Assembly (NCBI GenBank): GCA_015056045.1
Contig: SVGZ01000004.1
Span: 1 to 64,000, forward strand
Direction of reading: 5' to 3'
Origin: Clostridiales bacterium
GTDB lineage: Bacteria > Bacillota > Clostridia > Christensenellales > Christensenellaceae
DNA: 64,000 nucleotides
This document shows, in pieces, positions 57,778-64,000 of the stretch. Both the position numbers and the translations under genes were made by a program. The notes under the pieces are model-generated. The model saw only the letters and a program-made list of their open reading frames with translations. It made no database searches and had not been told where the DNA came from. Positions within the stretch are counted from its first letter, which is position 1; each line of letters opens with the position of its first letter.

Positions 57778-59400
57778 ATGGCAGTAGCGGTTATTATGCC
57801 GAAGCAGGGCATCTCTGTTGAAAGCTGCATCATCACAAAATGGCACAAAGCTGTTGGCGATGCTGTCGCAGTAGACGATATTCTGTTTGAATATGAAACG
57901 GATAAGGCTGCTTTCGAAGAAAAGAGCACCGAAGCAGGCACAGTGCTTGCAATCCTCGCAGAAGAAGGCGAAGATGTTCCCTGCCTGCAGAATGTTTGCG
58001 TAATCGGCAATGCAGGCGAAGATATTTCCGCATTCACAGGCGCAGCAGCACCCGCAGAAGCACCTGTAGCAGCAGCACCCGCTGCAGAAGCAGCCCCGGC
58101 ACCGGTCGCAGCAGCAGCTCCTGTTGCAAATTCCTCTCCCGCTTTCGCAGTTATCATGCCGAAGCAGGGCATTTCCGTTGAAAGCTGCATCATCACAAAA
58201 TGGCACAAAGCTGTTGGCGATGCTGTCGCAGTAGACGATGTTCTTTTTGAATATGAAACAGATAAGGCTGCTTTCGAAGAAAAGAGCACAGTAGAAGGCA
58301 CAATGCTTGCCCTTCTCGCAGAAGAAGGCGACGATGTTCCTTGCCTGCAGAATGTTTGCGTAATCGGCAAACCCGGCGATGACATTTCCTTCTATACAGG
58401 CGCAGCAGCAGCTGAAGCCCCGGCAGCAGCAGCTCCGGCACCGGTTGCAGCACCGGCAGCTCCGATCGCTTCCACAAAGGTTGAAGGCGACGACAAAGTA
58501 AAGATTTCCCCGAGAGCACTTGCAGCAGCAAAGAACCTCGGCCTCGATATCAGCCTTGCTATCCCGACAGGCCCTTATGGCAGAATCATTGAAAGAGACA
58601 TTGCAGAGCTCGTCCGCAGCGGCAGAGCAGCAAAGGTCGAAGAAGCAGCACCGGCACCGGTTGCAGCAGCACCCGAAGCTCCGAAGGCAGCAGCTCCCGA
58701 AGTCAAGGAAGAAGCAGCTTACGAAGACAGACCGCTTTCCGGCGTCAGAAAAGCAATTGCAAGAAATATGCACGCTTCTCTTTCCGAAATGGCTCAGCTT
58801 ACACATCACTTCTCCTTCGATGCAACGGATATCCTTGCTTGGAGAAAGAAGATGAAGGCTGCTCAGGAAACACTCGGTCTTGGCAACATCACCATCAACG
58901 ACATCGTTCTTTATGCAGCTGCAAAAGCGCTTAAGAACCACGAAGATTTAAACGCACACTTCCTCGGCGATAAGATGCGTTACTTCAAGAACGTCAACAT
59001 CGGTATGGCTGTTGACACACCCAGAGGTCTCCTTGTTCCGACGATCTTCAAGGCAGACGAAATGACACTTTCCGCACTTTCCGCAGAAGCAAAGAGCGTT
59101 GCAAAGGCTGCACAGGGCGGCAAGATCAGCCCCGACCTTTTAACAGGCGCATCCTTCACAGTTTCCAACCTCGGTTCCTTCGGCGTTGAAAGCTTCACAC
59201 CTGTTGTTAATCCGCCGCAGGTTGCAATCCTCGGTGTCTGCAACATCCAGTATAAGATGAAGGCTGACGGTTCGGTTTACCCGGCAATGGGCCTTTCCCT
59301 TACCTATGACCACAGAGCAGTTGACGGAGCTCCCGCTTCCAGATTCATGCAGGAACTTTGCCGTATGCTCGAAAACTTCAGCGTAACACTCGCGCTGTAA
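57778..59400 (+). CDS. pdhC: Dihydrolipoamide acyltransferase (E2) with two lipoyl domains
   Basis: A 540-residue E2. Two lipoyl domains (about residues 2-80 and 122-200) each carry the ETDKAA lipoylation site (Lys43 and Lys163), joined by Ala/Pro linkers; then the E1/E3-binding domain (KISPRALAAAKNLGLD, about 241-275) and the catalytic domain with SNLGSFGVESF and the active site DHRAVDGAP. It is the core of a 2-oxo-acid dehydrogenase complex. The two lipoyl segments are exactly 120 codons apart and nearly identical in DNA. GGAGG precedes ATG 57778. First gene of the operon. Confidence 0.93.
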   Translation: MAVAVIMPKQGISVESCIITKWHKAVGDAVAVDDILFEYETDKAAFEEKSTEAGTVLAILAEEGEDVPCLQNVCVIGNAGEDISAFTGAAAPAEAPVAAAPAAEAAPAPVAAAAPVANSSPAFAVIMPKQGISVESCIITKWHKAVGDAVAVDDVLFEYETDKAAFEEKSTVEGTMLALLAEEGDDVPCLQNVCVIGKPGDDISFYTGAAAAEAPAAAAPAPVAAPAAPIASTKVEGDDKVKISPRALAAAKNLGLDISLAIPTGPYGRIIERDIAELVRSGRAAKVEEAAPAPVAAAPEAPKAAAPEVKEEAAYEDRPLSGVRKAIARNMHASLSEMAQLTHHFSFDATDILAWRKKMKAAQETLGLGNITINDIVLYAAAKALKNHEDLNAHFLGDKMRYFKNVNIGMAVDTPRGLLVPTIFKADEMTLSALSAEAKSVAKAAQGGKISPDLLTGASFTVSNLGSFGVESFTPVVNPPQVAILGVCNIQYKMKADGSVYPAMGLSLTYDHRAVDGAPASRFMQELCRMLENFSVTLAL

Positions 59401-59413
59401 AAGGAGCAAGACT

Positions 59414-60778
59414 ATGATTTATGATCTTATCGTAATCGGTGGCGGCCCCGGCGGTTATAATGCATGCGAAAAAGCTGCAGCCGGCGGTCTGAAAGTTCTC
59501 CTCTTTGAACAGAGGAACGTTGGCGGTGTTTGCTTAAACGAAGGCTGCATCCCCACAAAAACATTCCTGTATTCCGCAAAGCTCGCTGACGGCGCAAACC
59601 ACGGCGCAAAATACGGCGTCTATGCAAACGGCGTAACCGTTAAACACGAAGAAGTCGTTGCAAGAAAAGACAAGGTTGTCAAGCAGCTCACAGGCGGCAT
59701 CCGTGCAGCTCTCAAAGGCCACGGTGTTGAAATCGTTGAAGCAACAGCTCACATCGAAAAGAAGAGCGCTGAAGGCTACAACGTATCCGCAGCAGGCAAG
59801 ACATACACAGCAAAGAGACTCCTCATTGCTGCAGGTTCCGAAGCTATCGTTCCGCCGATCCCCGGTGTAAAGGAACAGTACGCAGCAGGTTTCTGCATGA
59901 CAAACAGAGAGATCCTCGACATGAAAGAAGTTCCTGAAAAGCTCGTCGTTATCGGCGGCGGTGTTATCGGCCTCGAAATGGCTTCTTACTTCAATTCTGT
60001 CGGCAGCAAAGTTACCGTTGTTGAAATGCTCAATAAGATCGGCGGCCCGATCGATTCCGAAATCTCCAAGCTTCTCCAGAAGAACTACGAGAAGAAGGGC
60101 GTTACATTCAACCTTGGCTGCAGAGTAACCGCTGTTGAACCCGGCAAAGTTGTCTTCGAAAAAGACGGCAAGACCGAAAGCGTTGCTGCAGATAAGGTTC
60201 TCCTTTCCATCGGCAGAAGAGCTGCTTCGAAAGACCTCGGCCTTGAAAACCTCGGCATCGCTATGGACAGAGCTGCAGTCATCACAGATGAACATATGCA
60301 GACAAATATGCCCGGCGTTTACGCTTGCGGCGACATCAACGGCAAGTCCATGCTCGCACACACCGCATACAGAGAAGGCGAAGTTGCTGTCAACAATATG
60401 CTCGGTATCCGCGATAAGATGCACTACAATGCAATCCCCGGCGTCATCTATACCAACCCCGAAGTCGGCACAGTTGGCGAAACAGAAGAAACCGCAAAGG
60501 CAAAGGGCATCGACTACGTTGCAAAGACGATCACCATGCGTTATGCCGGCAGATACGTTGCTGAAAACGAAGGCGGCGACGGCATCTTAAAGATCATCGT
60601 TGACAAGAAGTGGAACAAGCTCATCGGCGTACACATGATCACAAACTATGCATCCGAAATCATCTACGGCTGCTGCACAATGATCGAAAAGGGAATCACC
60701 ATCGACGAAATCAAGAAAGTCGTCTTCCCGCACCCGACAGTTTGCGAAGCTATCCGCGAAGCGATCTTCATGCTCTAA
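59414..60778 (+). CDS. lpdA: Dihydrolipoamide dehydrogenase (E3)
   Basis: A 454-residue flavoprotein: VIGGGPGGYNACEKAA binds FAD, GGVCLNEGCIPTK holds the redox disulfide (Cys40, Cys45), VVIGGGVIGLEMASYF binds NAD, VYACGDING is the second FAD motif and HPTVCEAIREA provides the His-Glu pair at the dimer interface. It reoxidises the lipoyl groups of E2. No lipoyl domain is fused, unlike some Firmicutes E3s. AAGGAG precedes ATG 59414, 13 bp after E2. Confidence 0.95.
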   Translation: MIYDLIVIGGGPGGYNACEKAAAGGLKVLLFEQRNVGGVCLNEGCIPTKTFLYSAKLADGANHGAKYGVYANGVTVKHEEVVARKDKVVKQLTGGIRAALKGHGVEIVEATAHIEKKSAEGYNVSAAGKTYTAKRLLIAAGSEAIVPPIPGVKEQYAAGFCMTNREILDMKEVPEKLVVIGGGVIGLEMASYFNSVGSKVTVVEMLNKIGGPIDSEISKLLQKNYEKKGVTFNLGCRVTAVEPGKVVFEKDGKTESVAADKVLLSIGRRAASKDLGLENLGIAMDRAAVITDEHMQTNMPGVYACGDINGKSMLAHTAYREGEVAVNNMLGIRDKMHYNAIPGVIYTNPEVGTVGETEETAKAKGIDYVAKTITMRYAGRYVAENEGGDGILKIIVDKKWNKLIGVHMITNYASEIIYGCCTMIEKGITIDEIKKVVFPHPTVCEAIREAIFML

Positions 60779-60787
60779 GAATTTTAA

Positions 60788-60814
60788 GGCAAGGGGCAAA
60801 ACCTGCCCCTTACC
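60788..60814 (+). other. Intercistronic hairpin between E3 and E1 genes
   Basis: AAGGGGCA / TGCCCCTT, 8-bp stem with extra GG/CC pairs; no T-run. Likely an mRNA processing or stability element within the operon. Confidence 0.55.
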
Positions 60815-60860
60815 ATAACCAAAGTAATCTATATTTTAATATAATTTAAGGAGTTTTATT

Positions 60861-63356
60861 ATGACGAAGAGTCTTTTACTGGATCCTAACGTTATAAGAC
60901 AGACAGGTGCTATCACATTCAATGATATTCCTGTAAACACTTATAAAAAGACAGTCTCCGATGAAAAGGGTAACTACACAGATGAAGAATTCATCCGTAT
61001 TTACCGCGACATGTTCATCATTCGTGAATTCGAATCGATGATCAACAGCATCAAGAGAACAAAGAAATACGAAGTAGAAGTAGACGGCAAAGTTGAAACC
61101 GTTGAATATGATCATCCGGGTCCGGCTCACCTTGGTATCGGCCAGGAAGCTGCATACGTTGGCCAGGCATTCTGCCTCGACATCGATGACTTCATTTTCG
61201 GTTCCCACAGAAGCCACGGCGAAATCCTCGCAAAAGCTCTTTCCGCAATCGAAAAGCTCACAGAAGAAGAACTCCTCCAGATCATGGAAAGCTTCTTTGA
61301 CGGCGAAACATTTGCAGTTGTAAAGAAATATCAGCAGTATACAGCTGTTAAAGACGTTGCAAGAGAATTCCTTCTCTACGGCGCAATGGCAGAAGTATTC
61401 GGCCGTAAGACAGGCTTCAACAGAGGTCTCGGCGGCTCCATGCATACATTCTTCACACCCTTCGGTATCTACCCGAACAACGCTCTCGTTGGCGGTTCCG
61501 CACCGATCGCAACAGGCGCTGCTCTTTACAAGAGAGTAAACAAGAAAAAAGGCTACGTCATCTGCAACATCGGCGACGCATCCCTTGGCTGCGGTCCTGT
61601 TATGGAATCCCTCAACTTCGCATCCATGGACCAGTTCACAAAGCTCTGGGAAGATGGACAGAAAGGTGGACTCCCGATCATCTTCAACATCTTCAATAAC
61701 CAGTACGGTATGGGCGGTCAGACAGGCGGCGAAACAATGGGTTACGGTACACCCGCAAGACTCGCTGCAGGCTTCACACCCACAATGATGCACACAGAAA
61801 AGATCGACGGCTTCAACCCGCTCGCAGTTATCGATGCTTATAAGAGAAAACTGCAGATTATGAAAGAAGAAGGCGGCCCGATCTTCCTCGATATCCTTAC
61901 ATATCGTTTCTCCGGTCATTCTCCGTCCGACGCTTCCACATACAGAACACAGGAAGAAGTCGAAATGTGGGAAGCACAGGACAGCATCCCGACATACGCA
62001 AAAGAGCTTATCGAAGCCGGCGTAGCTACAGAAGAACAGCTTGCTGCTATCCGTGCACAGGTACAGAAGGAAATGATCCACGCTTGCAGACTGGCTACAG
62101 ACCTCGAAATCTCCCCGAGAATCGACCTCGACGCTAACCCGAATGCAATCGCTGATCTCATGTTCTCCAACCAGAAGGTTGAAAGCATGGATACAACCAG
62201 AACACCTGAAGTTTCCAAGCCGATCGAAGAAAACGCAAACGTTAAGCGTATCGCTAACAAGCCGAGAGGCAAGTTCGATAAGAACGGCAAGCCCGTAACA
62301 GGCAACAGAATGTACAAGTTCAACGATGCTCTCTTCGAATCCATCATCAACAAGTTCTATCAGGATCCGACACTTGTTGCTTATGGCGAAGACAACAGAG
62401 ACTGGGGCGGCGCTTACGCTGTTTACCGTGATCTTACGGAAAGCATCCCCTATCATCGTTTCTTCAACTCCCCGATTTCCGAAGCTGCCATCGTTGGTAC
62501 AGGCGTAGGTTACGCAATGTGCGGCGGCAGAGCCATCACAGAGCTCATGTACTGCGACTTCCTTGGCCGTGCAGGCGACGAAATCTTCAACCAGATGAGC
62601 AAATGGCAGGCTATGTCTGCAGGCGTTCTCAAGATGCCTCTCGTTCTCAGAATGTCCGTTGGTTCCAAATATGGCGCACAGCATTCTCAGGACTGGTCCG
62701 CTCTCTGCGCACACGTTCCGGGCCTCAAGGTTGTCTTCCCGGCAACACCCTATGACGCAAAGGGCCTCATGAACGCTGCTCTTAACGGAACAGACCCGGT
62801 TATCTTCCTCGAAAGCCAGAGACTCTACAACATTGGCGAACAGTTCAAGGATGAAGTTCCCGCTGAATACTATGAAGTTGAAATCGGTGAACCCGATGTT
62901 AAGAAGGAAGGCAAAGACCTCACGATCCTTTCCATCGGCGCTACACTTTACAGAGTCATGGACGCTGTTAAGATCCTTGAAGAAAAATATGGCATGAGCG
63001 TAGAAGTTATCGACGCACGTTCCCTTGTTCCCTTCAACTATGAAAAGGTTATCGAATCCGTCAAGAAGACCGGCAAGATCGTTATCACAGGTGACGCTTG
63101 CGAAAGAGGTTCCCAGATGAAGGAATTCGCACAGAGCATCACAGAGCTCGCATTCGATTATCTCGATGCTCCGCCGGTTGTTGTTGGTGCAAAAGACTGG
63201 ATCACACCTGCTCACGAAATGGAACAGTACTTCTTCCCGCAGGCTGAATGGATCGTTGATGCTGTTAACGAAAAGATCGTTCCCCTTCCGGGCCACGTTG
63301 CAACAGCTAACTTCACCAACGGCGAATACATCCGCGCTAACAAAAAAGGTGTTTGA
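60861..63356 (+). CDS. Fused alpha-beta E1 of a 2-oxo-acid dehydrogenase
   Basis: An 831-residue single-chain E1. The alpha half (about residues 40-430) shows HPGPAHLGIGQEA, FGSHRSHGE, LGGSMHTF and the thiamine-diphosphate motif from NIGDASLGCG (238-240) to FNIFNNQYG (Asn279-Asn280). The beta half (about 485-831) shows YGEDNRDWGGAYAVYRDL, FNSPISEAAIVGTGVGYAM, GAQHSQDWSALCAHVPGLKV and VIDARSLVPFN. The linker carries a basic KPRGKFDKNGKP stretch. Substrate (pyruvate, acetoin or branched-chain oxo acid) cannot be fixed by eye; pyruvate is favoured by the glycolytic neighbours. Codon use is strongly biased. Confidence 0.9.
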   Translation: MTKSLLLDPNVIRQTGAITFNDIPVNTYKKTVSDEKGNYTDEEFIRIYRDMFIIREFESMINSIKRTKKYEVEVDGKVETVEYDHPGPAHLGIGQEAAYVGQAFCLDIDDFIFGSHRSHGEILAKALSAIEKLTEEELLQIMESFFDGETFAVVKKYQQYTAVKDVAREFLLYGAMAEVFGRKTGFNRGLGGSMHTFFTPFGIYPNNALVGGSAPIATGAALYKRVNKKKGYVICNIGDASLGCGPVMESLNFASMDQFTKLWEDGQKGGLPIIFNIFNNQYGMGGQTGGETMGYGTPARLAAGFTPTMMHTEKIDGFNPLAVIDAYKRKLQIMKEEGGPIFLDILTYRFSGHSPSDASTYRTQEEVEMWEAQDSIPTYAKELIEAGVATEEQLAAIRAQVQKEMIHACRLATDLEISPRIDLDANPNAIADLMFSNQKVESMDTTRTPEVSKPIEENANVKRIANKPRGKFDKNGKPVTGNRMYKFNDALFESIINKFYQDPTLVAYGEDNRDWGGAYAVYRDLTESIPYHRFFNSPISEAAIVGTGVGYAMCGGRAITELMYCDFLGRAGDEIFNQMSKWQAMSAGVLKMPLVLRMSVGSKYGAQHSQDWSALCAHVPGLKVVFPATPYDAKGLMNAALNGTDPVIFLESQRLYNIGEQFKDEVPAEYYEVEIGEPDVKKEGKDLTILSIGATLYRVMDAVKILEEKYGMSVEVIDARSLVPFNYEKVIESVKKTGKIVITGDACERGSQMKEFAQSITELAFDYLDAPPVVVGAKDWITPAHEMEQYFFPQAEWIVDAVNEKIVPLPGHVATANFTNGEYIRANKKGV

Positions 63357-63405
63357 GTATTCACTTCGTGAAAACTCAGCGACTTGACAAGTCAAGTCGC
63401 GCAAC
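63355..63405 (+). repeat. CGAGTATT-type hairpin module at the E1 stop
   Basis: GAGTATTCAC TTC GTGAAAACTC (63355-63377), beginning inside the E1 stop codon, then the hairpin CGACTTGACAAGTCAAGTCG (63380-63399). Same two-hairpin layout as at 4122-4173 and 46457-46511, with different arms. Confidence 0.8.
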
Positions 63406-63423
63406 AAATCTAGTTGAGTGATA

Positions 63424-63460
63424 AAAAAGTAGGGGCGACCATTGGTCGCCCTTATTTTTG
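63424..63460 (+). terminator. Terminator of the dehydrogenase operon
   Basis: GGGCGACC ATT GGTCGCCC followed by TTATTTTTG. Confidence 0.88.
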
Positions 63461-63472
63461 TTATTTCCCAAA

Positions 63473-63507
63473 ATAAAAACCTCCCTGCAAAATGAGGGAG
63501 GTCTTTT
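63473..63507 (-). terminator. Terminator of the DUF4177 gene
   Basis: ACCTCCCT / AGGGAGGT stem; minus strand continues TTTTTATTTT. Confidence 0.85.
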
Positions 63508-63508
63508 G

Positions 63509-63688
63509 TTATTTCTCTTTGTAAAATACGCCGACCATTGCACCGACATCATCGCTGGGCGAAACGATCTGCTGCAAAACCCAACCTTCCGCAACATAGC
63601 TGTTGATGAGGCTTTCGGCTTGTTCAAGGTCTTTTTCACGGGAAAATTTGAAGCCCTTGTTCAGATAAACCAATTTGTATTCTTTCAT
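63509..63688 (-). CDS. DUF4177-like small protein
   Basis: A 59-residue protein, KEYKLVYLNKGFKF at the start and LINSYVAEGWVLQQIV in the middle, matching small DUF4177 proteins (YKVV...LN..G.EGW pattern). Role unknown. The start ATG 63688 sits one base after the stop of the upstream glycosidase-like gene, so translation is coupled; a longer open frame upstream is only the shadow of that gene. Confidence 0.75.
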   Translation of the reverse strand: MKEYKLVYLNKGFKFSREKDLEQAESLINSYVAEGWVLQQIVSPSDDVGAMVGVFYKEK

Positions 63689-63689
63689 G

Positions 63690-64000
63690 TCATTTACCAA
63701 AAACAAAAGATTGCAGATTGACGGAAATATCTTCGCCGCCGCGAACTTCAAGGCGAAGCATGTGCTTGCCGCTGATCTTCTTTCCAAGCTTGGTGCTAAA
63801 AGGCATGAAGAGATATTTGCCGGCTGTTTTTTCCGTGCGGATAGTCGCAATGGGCGTGAGCTCATGGTCAAGGTAAACATTGATGGAAGATGCGTTTCCT
63901 GCCGATTCAACTGTGATGCTTGCTGCTTCTTCCGTAAAATCGATGTATTTGTATTCGACAGATTCGCCGTTCGCAAGTCCTTTTACATAATCATAACGGC
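63690..64000 (-). CDS. 3' end of a glycosidase-like gene (CBM6-like C terminus), cut by the window edge
   Basis: Reading the minus strand from the window end gives 103 codons without start: RYDYVKGLANGESVEYKYIDF, then AASITVESAGNAS, LDHELTPIATI, GKHMLRLEVRGGEDISVNLQS and a TGA at 63692-63690 (pieces are consecutive). This beta-strand pattern is the CBM6-like module that closes many GH43 enzymes, where the last lines read KH-L-L-F-G...L-SF-F. The catalytic part lies outside the window, so the GH family is inferred. Coupled to the DUF4177 gene. Confidence 0.65.
   Translation of the reverse strand, partial: RYDYVKGLANGESVEYKYIDFTEEAASITVESAGNASSINVYLDHELTPIATIRTEKTAGKYLFMPFSTKLGKKISGKHMLRLEVRGGEDISVNLQSFVFGK

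Noticed and set aside
57775-58941. 388-codon Cys-rich frame antisense to the E2 gene
   Set aside because: Produced by the reverse complement of GCA-rich Ala/Pro linkers; no independent signals.
60876-63407. 843-codon open frame antisense to the fused E1 gene
   Set aside because: Cys/Phe/Val-rich composition without domains; it mirrors the codon bias of the E1 gene and has no ribosome site. Shadow frame.

Overview
This 64 kb window looks like the chromosome of a low-to-mid GC Firmicute, most likely an anaerobic, possibly spore-forming member of the Clostridia from a gut-like habitat. The evidence is strong Shine-Dalgarno sites (GGAGG), many TTGxxx-17-TATAAT promoters, a HrcA/CIRCE-controlled groESL operon, a SipL-like spore-coat morphogenesis protein, NBP35/Mrp and ferredoxin-type redox proteins, glycoside hydrolases, and abundant palindromic intergenic repeats. 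I cannot name the species.

Layout. 1-160: 5S rRNA and terminator, the tail of an rRNA operon. 280-5300: a stand-alone condensation-type acyltransferase, a HAD phosphatase, threonine aldolase, an HD protein and RadC. 5.3-8.3 kb: a response regulator / histidine kinase / membrane protein operon. 8.3-12.5 kb: an FAD oxidoreductase and a LacZ-type beta-galactosidase. 12.5-17.6 kb: a lipoprotein, flotillin, and a VTC/DUF4956/metallo-hydrolase operon followed by a GNAT. 17.9-23.5 kb: an SDR, groES-groEL, Mrp, TadA and an AcoX-like NAD-kinase-fold protein. 23.8-27.5 kb: a heterodimeric ABC exporter behind a leader that looks like a peptide-coupled attenuator. 28-30.8 kb: ECF S component, CoaX and homoserine dehydrogenase. 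30.8-31.8 kb: a divergent XRE regulator / SLOG-like pair with shared operators. 31.8-39 kb: a minus-strand carbohydrate operon (GH35-like hydrolase, MDR dehydrogenase, SMP-30 lactonase, FGGY kinase, two ferredoxin-nitroreductases). 39-45.8 kb: two Gph-like HADs, an ASCH protein, a methyltransferase, a SipL-like protein, a ZIP transporter and an L,D-transpeptidase. 46.7-52.5 kb (minus): a macro-domain protein, a URO-D-like methyltransferase and SbcCD. 52.6-63.4 kb: TrmL, then lower glycolysis (pgk-tpiA-gpmI), a small P-loop protein, and a 2-oxo-acid dehydrogenase operon (E2-E3-fused E1). 63.5-64 kb (minus): a DUF4177 protein and the 3' end of a glycosidase-like gene.

The housekeeping content is ordinary; the unusual material is between genes. 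Three intergenic loci carry a modular repeat made of 60-bp units closed by an exactly 38-bp terminal block. A second hairpin repeat (CGAGTATT...AAAACTCG) recurs at least seven times with arms that change in a compensatory way, and in two places it sits inside the loop of a third palindromic repeat. Other notable structures are a 75-bp tandem repeat inside the sugar operon, a near-perfect three-way junction after the L,D-transpeptidase gene, and an attenuator with mutually exclusive hairpins and a 17-residue leader peptide ahead of the ABC exporter.

Functionally, the glycolytic genes and the dehydrogenase complex form a triose-phosphate to acetyl-CoA block. Codon choice there (GCA, AGA, AAG) resembles groEL and suggests high expression. 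All calls are from reading the sequence; no database search was possible.
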